From contig NZ_JABRWH010000001.1 in assembly GCF_013248975.1 (NCBI RefSeq), positions 124,001 to 188,000 of the forward strand: a stretch of DNA of 64,000 nucleotides, in the 5' to 3' direction. A program made the position numbers and the translations under genes. The first letter of the stretch is position 1; each line of letters opens with the position of its first letter. Positions 30,121-39,434 of this stretch are shown one piece after another. The notes under the pieces are model-generated. The model worked only from the letters and a program-made list of their open reading frames with translations. It made no database searches and was not told the DNA's origin. The DNA comes from Neobacillus endophyticus. Lineage in GTDB: Bacteria > Bacillota > Bacilli > Bacillales > Cytobacillaceae.

Positions 30121-30133
30121 TGGATAGCCCCTC

Positions 30134-30889
30134 TTATTTTTTTCTCCTGGATTCTATTTTCTTTACAATATCTTCACCAAGTGCTGTTTTTTGTGATTCA
30201 AACAGCTCCATTAAACCTTCCTGGGCAGCATTTAACAGCCCTTGAAGCTGCTCATATGAAAAAGTAGATTCCTCACCAGTTCCCTGCAGTTCAACAAACT
30301 CGCCGTTTCCTGTCATGACAACATTCATGTCAACATGAGCCTTTGAATCCTCTTGGTAGTTAAGGTCAAGCACGGTATTACCGTCTTGTAGTATACCTAC
30401 GCTAGTTGCTGCCAGATAATCGATAATAGGAAACTTTGGCAATGTTTTTTTCTCTGCCAGTCCATTTAACGCTAACGTCATTGCCACAAATGCTCCTGTT
30501 ATCGATGCTGTTCTTGTTCCGCCGTCTGCTTGAATGACATCACAGTCTATCCATACCGTCCGTTCCCCAATCGCCGTTAAATCCACAACAGCACGAAGCG
30601 CTCTTCCTATCAGCCGCTGTATTTCCATTGTACGCCCGGATACCTTTCCCTTGGTTGATTCCCTAATATTCCGCGTTTCCGTTGCCCTTGGCAGCATCGA
30701 ATATTCGGCAGTTATCCAACCTTTTCCTTCACCTCTCATAAATGGAGGAACTCGTTCATCAATACTTGCAGTACAAATAACTTTCGTATTTCCAACCGAA
30801 ATAAGGACAGACCCCTCCGGATGCATTAAGTAATTTGTTTCAATATGTACAGGCCTTAGCTGTAATGGTTCTCTTCCATCAACGCGCAA
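30134..30889 (-). CDS. rph: ribonuclease PH
   Basis: A phosphate-dependent 3' exonuclease that trims tRNA precursors. The characteristic blocks are [14 protein letters not shown] at the start, [46 protein letters not shown] and the catalytic MNVVMTG region. The length of 251 is normal. It is followed after 13 bases by rdgB. Confidence 0.97.
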   Translation of the reverse strand: MRVDGREPLQLRPVHIETNYLMHPEGSVLISVGNTKVICTASIDERVPPFMRGEGKGWITAEYSMLPRATETRNIRESTKGKVSGRTMEIQRLIGRALRAVVDLTAIGERTVWIDCDVIQADGGTRTASITGAFVAMTLALNGLAEKKTLPKFPIIDYLAATSVGILQDGNTVLDLNYQEDSKAHVDMNVVMTGNGEFVELQGTGEESTFSYEQLQGLLNAAQEGLMELFESQKTALGEDIVKKIESRRKK

Positions 30890-31002
30890 AATACCTTCCC
30901 CCTAATCTCTCTTTTTTGATATGAAGTATAAATTTATCTTAGATAACTGTCCAGCTAGAGCACTTAGACACTAGACTGTTCATTTATCCAAAGGCAAATA
31001 AG

Positions 31003-31030
31003 AAAGAGGCGGCCTTTAGCCCACCTCTTT
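31003..31030. terminator. hairpin after gerM
   Basis: AAAGAGG pairs with CCTCTTT, with extra imperfect pairs inside (GGC/GCC). The flanking T-tract is weak, so termination may be partial. Confidence 0.55.
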
Positions 31031-31065
31031 GATTGTCATTATATAGTATAACAAAAAATTTTTTT

Positions 31066-32115
31066 TTAAAAACTACCGGTATTTACTTTTTCTGGGCGAG
31101 AAACCGGTTCTGTAAGTTTTTTCCCTTGGTCATTTTTCAATTCAGCTTTGCCATCCACCTCAACAGACACTTTGTTGATCCCATTCTGCTCAGTTACAGA
31201 AAGTACCAGTTCATCAAGTAACTGCTGTGAAACAACATCTTTAGTGAAGCTGCCGTAAATATTTTTATTAAAATTCAATGTCACTTTACCTTGTTCATTT
31301 ACAGGTGTATTTAACAATTTAGCATCCGGCATAAACGCTGAAACTAAATTCGATTTTACGCTCGGCCCTTTGATTAGTTCGTTCACAGCAGCCGCAACAT
31401 TATCTTTTTCATTATTGCTGATCCTGCGGGTTACAGGCACGAAATAATAGGAGCCTTCTTCCCCGCCTATGAAGTAGACAGTTATAGGCTTCGTATTAGT
31501 AATATCGACAACATCCGTCATATCCAAATTAATTCCATCCGCTCTCGAAAGATTTTCACTGATTGGCGTCCCTTTAACCGGCATTTGCGTCAACTCATGA
31601 CCGTTCATTTTGAGCTTAACCGATTTAATTTCTTTAAATTGTGTGATCGTCCAAGTGATGGATTGTAGGATTTTTTGTTCATCCTCTGGCTGATAGTTTT
31701 TAAATTCCTTTGAAAAATTAACCGTGGCAACACCATTATCCTTGTTAACATCCACAGAGACTTGTGTATCTTCTGGAAGCACTGCTCTGAAACCATTCGG
31801 CAGCATATTCGTAACCGGACCATTCGCGACTAAATATTGAAGAGCCTGTTTGGCGATGGATTTGGTCTGCGGCAGGTTTATTGTCTGCGGGACAACATAG
31901 CCGTTTTTATCAATTAAATAGAGTTCCGTCCTTACTGTATTTTTAGTATTGTTATTTTTGGCAGTTTTATCTTGTGCTTTGCTATCTACAACCGTCACCG
32001 TTTTTGGCGGATCAATTTTCTTTTCCGTTTCTGTGCTGAACAAGCCGCACCCTGATAGCAGCACTGTTGATGTAAGCACCGATAAACCAAGGATTTTTGC
32101 TTTATTTTTATACAT
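31066..32115 (-). CDS. gerM: sporulation/germination lipoprotein GerM
   Basis: The N-terminal signal ends in the lipobox LLSGC (about Cys23). Two GerMN (sporulation and spore germination) domains follow, at about residues 65-190 and 210-335, each with a VTVNFSKEF or VTLNFNKNI core. GerM is a forespore-side scaffold element of the SpoIIIA-SpoIIQ complex in B. subtilis. It lies between racE and rph, as there. The strong ribosome site AAGGGGG precedes the ATG. Confidence 0.94.
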   Translation of the reverse strand: MYKNKAKILGLSVLTSTVLLSGCGLFSTETEKKIDPPKTVTVVDSKAQDKTAKNNNTKNTVRTELYLIDKNGYVVPQTINLPQTKSIAKQALQYLVANGPVTNMLPNGFRAVLPEDTQVSVDVNKDNGVATVNFSKEFKNYQPEDEQKILQSITWTITQFKEIKSVKLKMNGHELTQMPVKGTPISENLSRADGINLDMTDVVDITNTKPITVYFIGGEEGSYYFVPVTRRISNNEKDNVAAAVNELIKGPSVKSNLVSAFMPDAKLLNTPVNEQGKVTLNFNKNIYGSFTKDVVSQQLLDELVLSVTEQNGINKVSVEVDGKAELKNDQGKKLTEPVSRPEKVNTGSF

Positions 32116-32200
32116 ATTTATCCCCCTTAAGACAGTTTGTACTAATATGTATACGAGCCTAAGCTAAATTTAGACCGCCTTGGGACAAGAAAATTTCAAT

Positions 32201-32235
32201 AAAAAAAGAACTCCCCAAAAATAAGAGTTCTTTTT
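32201..32235 (-). terminator. terminator at the end of racE
   Basis: AAAAAGAACTC and GAGTTCTTTTT pair over 11 bases and are followed by Ts on the minus strand. The upstream arm overlaps the last bases of the racE stop. Confidence 0.88.
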
Positions 32236-33028
32236 AAAGTTTTATTTTTTTAACATTTGTAATAGGTGTTTCCAGCCATTGTGAAGCTATTTTTGTGAAG
32301 ATCCACCGTGAACCTGTTGTGAAAAATTCATGTTCCGGTTCCATTTCATTTACTGCCAATAATTGATTATATTGGAGAATCGCACTAATTTCCCTTGCCG
32401 TTTCATCCCCTGAACTAATTACATTTACTTTTTCACCCATCACATTTTTGATAAGTGGTTCTAAAAGAGGATAATGTGTACAACCTAAAATCAGTGTATC
32501 CAAATTTTGATCCAGTATTGGCTGCAACGCCTCATTTACTATTTTCATAGCAATAGGTCCATCGTATTCTCCGCTCTCAACAAGCGGAACAAACTTGGGG
32601 CAGGCCTGACTTCTGACATATAATTTACTATTCAAGGATTTCAATGCTTTTTCATAGGCACCGCTTTTGACAGTTCCTTCAGTGCCAATAATTCCAACTC
32701 TATAGTTTTTCGTTCGTTTAATGGCTGCTCTTGCACCTGGATTGATCACTCCCAAAACAGGAATAGAAAGTTCTTCGCGGATTTCATCTAATGCTGCTGC
32801 AGTAGCAGTATTACATGCAATTACGAGCATTTTCATATTTTTTTCTAATAAAAAATGAGTCAATTCCCAAGTGAATCTTTTCACTTCCCTGGTTGTTCTT
32901 GGTCCATATGGGCATCGGGCCGTATCTCCTAAATAGATAATCTTTTCATTTGGCAGCTGCCTCATTACTTCTTTGGCAACTGTCAATCCGCCAACCCCGG
33001 AATCGATCACACCGATTGCTTGATTCAA
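32234..33028 (-). CDS. racE: glutamate racemase
   Basis: Makes D-glutamate for peptidoglycan and, where present, poly-gamma-glutamate. The two catalytic cysteines lie in [12 protein letters not shown] (about residue 74) and [11 protein letters not shown] (about 185), and [12 protein letters not shown] opens the chain. The length of 264 is normal. It is 16 bases after the MarR-family gene. Confidence 0.96.
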   Translation of the reverse strand: MNQAIGVIDSGVGGLTVAKEVMRQLPNEKIIYLGDTARCPYGPRTTREVKRFTWELTHFLLEKNMKMLVIACNTATAAALDEIREELSIPVLGVINPGARAAIKRTKNYRVGIIGTEGTVKSGAYEKALKSLNSKLYVRSQACPKFVPLVESGEYDGPIAMKIVNEALQPILDQNLDTLILGCTHYPLLEPLIKNVMGEKVNVISSGDETAREISAILQYNQLLAVNEMEPEHEFFTTGSRWIFTKIASQWLETPITNVKKIKL

Positions 33029-33044
33029 ACCACTCGCCTCATTT

Positions 33045-33503
33045 TTAACGCATTTCTTGATGCAATTTTTCTAAATTATTTTGAAGACGTTGAATTTCTT
33101 CCATTGTGAAATCTTTTAACACAGCCTCTAAATATATTTGCCGTTTCTTAATCACTTCATCAATTATTCTCTTACCTTCTTCAAGCAAATGAATTCTGAC
33201 AACACGCCGGTCACCAGTATCCTTTACCCTTTCCACAAGAAGGTTTTTTTCCATCCGGTCGACAAGATCCGTTGTGGTACTGCATGCCAAATACATTTTA
33301 TTCGAAAGTTCGCCGATTGTCATATCCCCATCTTCAAACAACCATTGCAACGCAATAAATTGCGGCGGCGTAATTTTATAATTACTTAGCAACTCTCTGC
33401 CTTTTTGCTTTATAATACCGGAAATATAACGCAAATCCTTTTCAATATTGGCGACAATATCCCGATTCACCTGTTGGGTTTTTTCGAGTTCCATTTCATA
33501 CAC
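33045..33503 (-). CDS. ysmB: MarR-family transcriptional regulator YsmB
   Basis: A 152-residue winged-helix protein. The DNA-binding part is [33 protein letters not shown] (about 60-92), and the wing [16 protein letters not shown] is typical of MarR proteins. The ligand and targets are unknown. It precedes racE by 16 bases and is likely cotranscribed, as in B. subtilis. Confidence 0.9.
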   Translation of the reverse strand: MYEMELEKTQQVNRDIVANIEKDLRYISGIIKQKGRELLSNYKITPPQFIALQWLFEDGDMTIGELSNKMYLACSTTTDLVDRMEKNLLVERVKDTGDRRVVRIHLLEEGKRIIDEVIKKRQIYLEAVLKDFTMEEIQRLQNNLEKLHQEMR

Positions 33504-33795
33504 TCCTAAAATTTGCTCTCCTCAAATATCATTTTTAAAGTAGCATTTACTTGTCCTTATTTTCTATCTTTTTTGCATAAATTTCAAGCTGAAACTTTTC
33601 TCGCATTCTTATAGTAGGTTTTATTTTGTAAGCTGCCTGAAAATAAGGTTGAATTTACTAACTATGTTAATGATATTGAAGGCATTAGGACACCCTGATT
33701 AAGCTGCCTGCGCTTCTTTTGGATGCAGATGAATGAACACTTTGTCCTGCAGGCTTTCCAGAGCCTTCCGCGGACACAAAACGATTAAAAGAAAA
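33504..33795. other. gene-free stretch upstream of ysmB
   Basis: No gene is supported. AGCTGCCTG occurs twice (near 33631 and 33702), and the part after 33745 (CCTGCAGG, CCTTCCGCGG) is GC-rich like the repeat that follows. It may be a decayed extension of the repeat. The ysmB promoter must lie in the AT-rich part near 33504-33640, but I see no strong consensus. Confidence 0.4.
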
Positions 33796-34039
33796 GCGCT
33801 GTTAAACAAGGCTGTTGATTACCGCTCCATACTCAAGCAGTTCGCGGGCTTGCCGGGGAGCCTCCTCGGCTCTAAAGCGCCTGTGGGGTCTCCCGCAGCC
33901 CCGTACTCCCGTAGGACATTGAATGACATCCTTGAATTCGCCCACGCACGAAGGAAAGGCGTTAGCATTTTCGAGGAGTCTCCATGCCTTCCGCTCCAAT
34001 TAACAGTGTGCATATATCAACCTTGTTCTTTAAAATAGC
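33796..34039. repeat. long copy (A) of a MITE-like palindromic repeat family
   Basis: The 5' end GCGCTGTTAAACAAGG and the 3' end (CCTTGTTCTTTAAAATAGC) are approximate inverted repeats. Between them lies a GC-rich core with GCCTCCTCGGC and GCGCCTGTGGGGTCTCCCGC, bounded on both sides by GCTCC blocks. The shortened copy at 47051-47126 has the same ends without this core. From memory, similar cores are common between genes of Bacillus relatives. The core holds no credible gene. Confidence 0.7.
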
Positions 34040-34083
34040 TAAAAGAGAAAATCAATAAGTCAATTTACTGCTGACGTATGTAA

Positions 34084-34116
34084 AAAACCTCACCCCAAAT
34101 TAGAGGTGAGGTTTTT
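34084..34116. terminator. terminator downstream of gerE
   Basis: AAAACCTCACC and GGTGAGGTTTT pair over 11 bases around a ten-base loop, with T-tracts on both strands. Confidence 0.85.
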
Positions 34117-34146
34117 ATATGGATTTGAAACTGTCGCTTCAATATC

Positions 34147-34173
34147 GACCGGCCTCCAAAATGGAAACCGGTC
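34147..34173. other. second hairpin directly after gerE
   Basis: GACCGG and CCGGTC pair, with an inner TCCA/TGGA stem. It lies four bases after the gerE stop. A T-run is present only on the + strand, so for gerE it is more likely an RNA-stabilising stem than a terminator. Confidence 0.5.
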
Positions 34174-34177
34174 ATTT

Positions 34178-34402
34178 TTAAAGTTCTAGCTCTCCCATTC
34201 GAAGGAGTTCTACAACTGCTTGCGAACGCCCCTTAACACCAAGCTTTTGCATGGCATTTGAAATATGATTCCGAACCGTTTTTTCGCTTATAAAAAGTTC
34301 CCCAGCGATTTCCTTCGTCGTTTTGTCTTGTACTAACAGTTCGAATACTTCCCTTTCACGTTTGGTGAGTAGCGGCTTGTGAGTATAATCATTCTCCTTC
34401 AA
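34178..34402 (-). CDS. gerE: sporulation transcription factor GerE
   Basis: The late mother-cell regulator of coat genes, acting with sigma-K. It has 74 residues and consists only of a LuxR-type helix-turn-helix: [46 protein letters not shown], with the recognition helix in [10 protein letters not shown]. The length and place next to the sdh genes are as in B. subtilis. Confidence 0.97.
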   Translation of the reverse strand: MKENDYTHKPLLTKREREVFELLVQDKTTKEIAGELFISEKTVRNHISNAMQKLGVKGRSQAVVELLRMGELEL

Positions 34403-34556
34403 GTATTTTAACCCTCCTTGCCTTCGCCAGTTATGAACCGTGGGGTGGGTATATATTTAGTCACCATATCATATGTGAACTTGATAAATGGCGTGACTGT
34501 GATTACATGTAGGAGAGGGAATTTCAAAAAAATATATGTTTGTCCTATTAAATATT

Positions 34557-35141
34557 TTATTGAGAACTTTTCGGTTTTGCATAAATGATATAACGATTAG
34601 GGGCATTCCCTATATAATGGAAAGGATAACAGGTGGTTAATACCAATTCTTCTTGTTGATGTTGCAGTGTTATAATGCTCGTGTCATTTGCTTTCACAAT
34701 TTTCGTATGTGTAATTTTGTATGAGAATGTTCCATATGATAATTGCAATATAACCGTATCACCAATTTTCAATTCTCCTGCTCTTCGAAATACAGTATCC
34801 CGATGACCAGATAAAACAATTTGCCCATGGTCATCCGGAAAATAAGATCCTTTGTAGTGGCCAACACCTTTCTCCAAATCATCAGGATTAGTTCCTTCAA
34901 CAATTGGAAGCTCTGCTTTGATCTTTGGAATTTCTAAAATCCCAATAGAATCTCCCGTTTTTGGGTGCAACACATTTGGCACTTTATTTTTAGCGACGGG
35001 AATCGGATTTGATTTAACGATTTCTTTCGCTTTTTTAAATGCAGCATCCAGTTGAATTTCACCATTCACCAAATGCCAGCTACCAATACCAACAAACCCC
35101 AATCCAAAAATTATCATAATAAGTGGAATCTTTGATTTCAC
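34557..35141 (-). CDS. class D sortase (GTG start)
   Basis: A membrane transpeptidase that would attach LPxT-type proteins to peptidoglycan. From the GTG start there is a single N-terminal helix (residues 5-25), then the sortase fold with IGILEIPKI, the catalytic His113 (LSGHRDTVF), Cys171 (LTTCYPF) and Arg183 (APNRYIIYA). The longest frame would begin at 35306, inside sdhB and across its terminator. GTG at 35141 follows AAAGGATGG by nine bases, and TATAAT (near 35180) may be its -10. It lies alone between gerE and sdhB, and no substrate with an LPxTG-like sorting signal is seen in the window. Confidence 0.85.
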   Translation of the reverse strand: MKSKIPLIMIIFGLGFVGIGSWHLVNGEIQLDAAFKKAKEIVKSNPIPVAKNKVPNVLHPKTGDSIGILEIPKIKAELPIVEGTNPDDLEKGVGHYKGSYFPDDHGQIVLSGHRDTVFRRAGELKIGDTVILQLSYGTFSYKITHTKIVKANDTSIITLQHQQEELVLTTCYPFHYIGNAPNRYIIYAKPKSSQ

Positions 35142-35208
35142 GGTCAGATACCATCCTTTAAACCTGCATATTATTTCCATTATATCAACATTTTTAGATA
35201 GGCTACAT

Positions 35209-35246
35209 AAAAAAAACCTTCCTTTCAAAATTGAAAAGAAGGTTTT
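35209..35246 (-). terminator. terminator of the sdhCAB operon
   Basis: AAAACCTTC and GAAGGTTTT with further pairing inside (TTTCAA/TTGAAA) form a long stem that runs into eight Ts on the minus strand, seven bases after the sdhB stop. Confidence 0.92.
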
Positions 35247-35253
35247 CATTTCA

Positions 35254-36015
35254 TTAAATTTGGTCACTGCCAAAGAAGTTTTTAAATGACTGGATTGTCG
35301 CATCACGGTTTACTGCAGCAATGGAAGTAGTGAGCGGAATTCCTTTTGGACATGCTTGTACACAGTTTTGTGAATTCCCGCACCCCTGCATTCCACCATC
35401 TTCCATAAATGCATTCAAACGTTCAGCTTTATTCATAGTGCCAGTTGGGTGTGAATTGAACAAGCGTACTTGCCCAAATACAAAGGGCCCCATAAAGTTT
35501 GACTTGCTATTAACGTTCGGACATGCTTCAAGACAGACTCCGCAAGTCATACATTTTGATAGCTCGTATGCCCATTGACGTTTTGTTTCAGCCATACGCG
35601 GTCCAGGTCCCAAATCATACGTTCCGTCAATCGGAATCCATGCTTTAACCTTTTTCAAAGAATCAAACATTCTGCTGCGGTCAATCTGCAGGTCACGAAT
35701 AACTGGGAAGGTCTTCATCGGTGCCAAGCGAATTGGCTGCTCTAGCTTATCAACAAGTGCCGAACAGGCTTGGCGCGGCTTTCCATTAATGATCATGGAA
35801 CACGCACCGCAAACTTCCTCCAAACAGTTCATATCCCATGTAATCGGAACCGTATTAGTTCCCTTTGAATTCACCGGATTTCTCCTGATTTCCATAAGTG
35901 CAGAAATCACGTTCATATTCGGACGATAAGGAACCTCGAACTCTTCCTCATAAGGAGCAGAGTTTGGGTTATCCTGACGGGTTATAATAAATTTCACTGT
36001 TTTCGTTTCAGCCAT
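35254..36015 (-). CDS. sdhB: succinate dehydrogenase iron-sulfur subunit
   Basis: Carries electrons from SdhA to the membrane quinone site. The [2Fe-2S] ligands are in CLEEVCGACSMIINGKPRQAC (about residues 63-83), the first cubane ligands in CMTCGVCLEACP (near 155) and the last in CGNSQNCVQACPKG (near 210). The length of 253 is normal. It follows sdhA by 20 bases and ends the operon. Confidence 0.97.
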   Translation of the reverse strand: MAETKTVKFIITRQDNPNSAPYEEEFEVPYRPNMNVISALMEIRRNPVNSKGTNTVPITWDMNCLEEVCGACSMIINGKPRQACSALVDKLEQPIRLAPMKTFPVIRDLQIDRSRMFDSLKKVKAWIPIDGTYDLGPGPRMAETKRQWAYELSKCMTCGVCLEACPNVNSKSNFMGPFVFGQVRLFNSHPTGTMNKAERLNAFMEDGGMQGCGNSQNCVQACPKGIPLTTSIAAVNRDATIQSFKNFFGSDQI

Positions 36016-36035
36016 GCTTTTCTACTCCCCTTTCT

Positions 36036-37787
36036 TTAGTGTTTTTTTGAATAGTCGCGTTCACGCGGCTTGATTAATGAAATATCAATATCTTCATAAT
36101 GGAATGCTGGGGCAGTCTTAGCATCAACAAACTTAGCCATAGTTGTTTTCAAGAATTCCTCATCATTACGTTTAGGGAATTCAGGCTTATAGTGAGCACC
36201 ACGGCTTTCATTACGATTATAAGCACCAATAGTAATAACACGTGCCAATTGCAGCATATTCTGTAATTGACGGGTGAACGATGCTCCTTGATTGCTCCAT
36301 TTTGCAGTATCATTAATATCAATGTTTTGATAGCGTTCCAAAAGCTCCTGAATTTTATCATCGGTTTTCAGCAGACGGTCATTGTAACGAACAACCGTTA
36401 CATTATCCGTCATCCATTCACCAAGCTCTTTGTGAAGGATATACGCATTTTCTGTTCCGTCCATCGATAAAATCTGATTCCATTTTTCTTCTTGTTCTCT
36501 TACATGGCGGTCATAAACTGTTGAAGATACAGCATCAGAACTCTTCTCTAGTCCGTCAATATATCGCACAGCATTAGGACCTGCAACCATTCCGCCATAA
36601 ATCGCGGATAATAATGAGTTCGCACCTAGACGGTTTGCTCCATGTTGAGAGAAATCACATTCACCAGCCGCAAATAAGCCAGGGATATTTGTCATTTGAT
36701 CGTAATCAACCCATAGGCCGCCCATCGAATAGTGCACTGCAGGGAAAATCTTCATTGGAACCTTATGAGGGTCGTCACCAACGAATTTTTCATAAATCTC
36801 AATAATCCCGCCCAATTTGACATCCAATTCATGCGGGTCTTTATGGGAAAGATCCAAATAAACCATATTTTCGCCGTTAATACCAAGCTTCATGTCCACA
36901 CAGACAGAGAAAATTTCCCTTGTTGCAATATCACGCGGTACAAGGTTTCCGTACGCCGGATATTTTTCTTCCAGGAAATACCAAGGTTTACCATCTTTAT
37001 ATGTCCAAATCCGTCCGCCTTCACCACGTGCAGATTCACTCATGAGGCGAAGTTTATCATCACCAGGAATAGCAGTTGGGTGGATTTGAATCATTTCACC
37101 GTTTGCATAATAAACACCTTGCTGATAAACAATTGATGCCGCTGAACCTGTATTAATCATAGAGTTAGTAGATTTTCCAAAGATGATCCCTGGTCCGCCG
37201 GTACACATAATAACTGCATCTGCTGCAAATGACTTAATTTCCATCGTTTTTAAGTCTTGAGCCATAATACCGCGGCAGACGCCATCATCATCAATAATAG
37301 CTCCTAAAAATTCCCATCCTTCATATTTGGTTACTAATCCTGCTACTTCATGACGACGTACTTGCTCGTCCAACGCATATAGTAACTGCTGTCCGGTAGT
37401 AGCACCGGCAAATGCTGTCCGGTGGTGTTGTGTACCGCCAAATCGACGGAAGTCCAATAACCCTTCAGGTGTCCGGTTAAACATAACACCCATCCGGTCA
37501 AATAAGTGAATAATACCAGGCGCCGCTTCACACATTGCCTTAACAGGTGGCTGATTGGCTAAAAAGTCGCCGCCGTAAATTGTGTCGTCAAAGTGAATCC
37601 ATGGGGAATCCCCTTCACCTTTTGTATTAACAGCTCCATTAATACCACCTTGGGCACAAACAGAGTGAGAGCGTTTAACTGGAACTAGCGAAAACAAATC
37701 TACGTGTGTTCCGTGTTCAGCGACCTTGACGGTTGCCATCAAGCCAGCTAATCCGCCGCCGACTACAATCACCTTTCCTTTACTCAT
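36036..37787 (-). CDS. sdhA: succinate dehydrogenase flavoprotein subunit
   Basis: Oxidises succinate to fumarate in the TCA cycle at the cytosolic face of the membrane. It has the FAD dinucleotide fold VVGGGLAGLMATVK at the start, the flavin-linking His in KRSHSVCAQGGINGA (near residue 41), HRTAFAGATTGQQLL, and the catalytic RGEGGR region. The length of 583 fits the Bacillus enzyme (586). It is the second gene of sdhC-A-B. Confidence 0.98.
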   Translation of the reverse strand: MSKGKVIVVGGGLAGLMATVKVAEHGTHVDLFSLVPVKRSHSVCAQGGINGAVNTKGEGDSPWIHFDDTIYGGDFLANQPPVKAMCEAAPGIIHLFDRMGVMFNRTPEGLLDFRRFGGTQHHRTAFAGATTGQQLLYALDEQVRRHEVAGLVTKYEGWEFLGAIIDDDGVCRGIMAQDLKTMEIKSFAADAVIMCTGGPGIIFGKSTNSMINTGSAASIVYQQGVYYANGEMIQIHPTAIPGDDKLRLMSESARGEGGRIWTYKDGKPWYFLEEKYPAYGNLVPRDIATREIFSVCVDMKLGINGENMVYLDLSHKDPHELDVKLGGIIEIYEKFVGDDPHKVPMKIFPAVHYSMGGLWVDYDQMTNIPGLFAAGECDFSQHGANRLGANSLLSAIYGGMVAGPNAVRYIDGLEKSSDAVSSTVYDRHVREQEEKWNQILSMDGTENAYILHKELGEWMTDNVTVVRYNDRLLKTDDKIQELLERYQNIDINDTAKWSNQGASFTRQLQNMLQLARVITIGAYNRNESRGAHYKPEFPKRNDEEFLKTTMAKFVDAKTAPAFHYEDIDISLIKPRERDYSKKH

Positions 37788-37897
37788 CGTGACTCACTCC
37801 CTTAATCCAAAATCCAATATTTTTCCGTTCCATTACATATGACAAATACCTATATTTGCATGGGAATCAGTCCATGCTGAAGAAAGTTCTATCTTGA

Positions 37898-38506
37898 TTA
37901 AATAAAAGCAAACAAAGTTTGTATTCCAATAATTGAAAGTAACAAGAAAATGATCATTGTTACATATGTAGAAATTACTTGTGACCGTGGTGTAATGGTA
38001 ATCCCCCAGCTGACCATGAATGACCATAATCCATTTGAAAAGTGAAAAATAGCACAAACAATTCCTACTGCATAGAATACAAACATTCCAGGATGTGAAA
38101 GAATATGATGCATCATTTGAAAATTAAGGGCTGTTCCAAGTGCCATTGCAATTCTTGTTTCCCAAACATGCCATGCAATAAAAATCAGTGTGATGACACC
38201 CGTTATCCTTTGCAATAAATACATCCAGTTTCTGAAGAATCCAAAATTACCTACATTTGCAGTCGCGGTGAAGGCAATATAAAGCCCATAGATTGCATGA
38301 TATAATAACGGTAAGAAAATAAAAATCCATTCAAGGATATGCAGGAATGGTAGACTCTCCATGAAATTTGCTGCATGGTTAAATGATTCTACCCCCCCAG
38401 TTGCAAAATGATTGACCACAAGGTGCAGACATAGAAAAAAGCCTATCGGAATGACCCCTAGCAATGAATGCAATCTCCGATTAAAAAACTCGCGATTTCC
38501 CGCCAT
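37898..38506 (-). CDS. sdhC: succinate dehydrogenase cytochrome b558 subunit
   Basis: The membrane anchor with two haems and the menaquinone site. It has five hydrophobic segments in 202 residues and the expected histidines (RRLHSLLGVIP, LCLHLVVNH, PLLYHAIYG, IAWHVWETR, AIFHFSNGLW). It opens the sdh operon, 110 bases before sdhA. Confidence 0.96.
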   Translation of the reverse strand: MAGNREFFNRRLHSLLGVIPIGFFLCLHLVVNHFATGGVESFNHAANFMESLPFLHILEWIFIFLPLLYHAIYGLYIAFTATANVGNFGFFRNWMYLLQRITGVITLIFIAWHVWETRIAMALGTALNFQMMHHILSHPGMFVFYAVGIVCAIFHFSNGLWSFMVSWGITITPRSQVISTYVTMIIFLLLSIIGIQTLFAFI

Positions 38507-38884
38507 TGATTAACCCCCTTTTAATTTTTAAAGTGATGTAAGTTTTTCCCCAAAATCAAAATAAACTCGGCATCACTGTGACAATTATGTGACATGTCCA
38601 TTTTACTCCCAACATCATAGAGCGTCAAGAAACCGGATACACAAATCTTCAGTACTAAAAAAAATTTTTAAAATATATTGATATTATAATAGATTAGATA
38701 TTACCAGCCTTAGTGATGAAAGCGGTTACTTTTTATTTTAGTATTTCGTAAGATAATTTCCAATATCTAACGGGTAAATATTTTTTCTTTCAGGGAAAGA
38801 TAATTATGATGGAAAACAAGATAAGATATTGTAAAATAGTAAATAATTCTCGCAAGATAATAATGTTTTTTCGAACAAATCGTA
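38507..38884. other. AT-rich divergent region between sdhC and yslB
   Basis: Nearly 380 bases without a supported gene. The sdhC leader has a good ribosome site (AAAAGGGGG). The notable element is the TGTGACA direct repeat at 38577-38594. From 38650 to 38880 it is very AT-rich, and I see no hairpin or ORF worth naming. A 115-codon minus frame (38804-39151) is mostly the shadow of yslB. Confidence 0.5.
38577..38594. promoter_or_regulatory. TGTGACA direct repeat with 11-base period upstream of sdhC
   Basis: TGTGACA occurs at 38577-38583 and again at 38588-38594, one helical turn apart. On the minus strand one copy supplies TTGTCA, a possible -35 for sdhC. Direct repeats with this spacing are typical of dimeric response-regulator sites, but the regulator is unknown. 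Confidence 0.4.
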
Positions 38885-38912
38885 CTGAAATCTCACCCGT
38901 TTCGTATATAAT
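38885..38912 (+). promoter_or_regulatory. candidate promoter of yslB
   Basis: CTGAAA and TATAAT lie 16 bases apart, 25 bases before the yslB start. The -10 is perfect and the -35 matches 4 of 6. Confidence 0.55.
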
Positions 38913-38937
38913 AGAATGATAGAAAGAGGGGAAACTT

Positions 38938-39384
38938 GTGAAAGATAGTACAGCCATTGAGCAGCCAATTCATTCTGTTGATGAGAGAACCATTTCCATT
39001 TTTGGTTATGAGCTAATAAGAGATATCTTGATTCCCGAAATCCTAGGTAAAGATACACACGAGATTTTATATTGGGCAGGCAAACGCTTGGCGCGAAAGT
39101 TCCCTTTGGAAGATTTCGACGCATTAATTGATTTTTTCTCAAAAGCCTCATGGGGACAGCTTCTCATAATCAAGGAATCAAAGAACCAACTGGAATTAGA
39201 ATTAATGAGCCCGAGAATTGCACCGCGGGTAAAATCAAAAGCAGAGCAGTATTTCCAGCTCGAAGCCGGCTTTCTGGCCCAACAAATTGAATTTCAAAAA
39301 CAAGTGGCCACTGCCGAAGCTTTTGAACATCCCATCAAAAAGTCCAACAAGGTCCATTTTACTGTCAAATGGGAAAAACAATAA
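38938..39384 (+). CDS. yslB: YslB, DUF2507-family protein
   Basis: A 148-residue soluble protein with a GTG start behind AGAGGGG. The central ALIDFFSKASWGQLLIIKESKNQLELELMSP and the C-terminal LEAGFLAQQIEFQKQ are typical of this Firmicute family. Its V4R-like fold hints at small-molecule binding, but the function is not known. It is divergent from sdhC and convergent with lysC, as in B. subtilis. Confidence 0.88.
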   Translation: MKDSTAIEQPIHSVDERTISIFGYELIRDILIPEILGKDTHEILYWAGKRLARKFPLEDFDALIDFFSKASWGQLLIIKESKNQLELELMSPRIAPRVKSKAEQYFQLEAGFLAQQIEFQKQVATAEAFEHPIKKSNKVHFTVKWEKQ

Positions 39385-39387
39385 AAA

Positions 39388-39424
39388 AGTGGTGTCAAGC
39401 ACACGGTGCCTGACACCATTTTTT
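39388..39424. terminator. bidirectional terminator yslB/lysC containing the 13-mer repeat
   Basis: GGTGTCA (39391-39397) pairs with TGACACC (39411-39417), and an inner GCAC/GTGC stem closes on ACG. A runs precede and T runs follow it, so it serves both converging genes. Its right arm is an exact copy of the repeat GGTGCCTGACACC (39405-39417). Confidence 0.88.
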
Positions 39425-39434
39425 TATAAATATT

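Noticed and set aside
30940..30985. Possible fragment of the pheS-pheT repeat (CCAGCTAGAGCACTTAG) downstream of gerM
   Set aside because: Similarity is short and degenerate; not enough to call a copy.
33733..34038. Open frames of 64-101 codons on both strands within the repeat between ysmB and gerE
   Set aside because: They lie in the GC-rich palindromic repeat, lack ribosome sites and look like no protein family.
38804..39151. 115-codon minus-strand frame antisense to yslB
   Set aside because: Most of it is the shadow of yslB, which has a proper promoter, ribosome site and family match.
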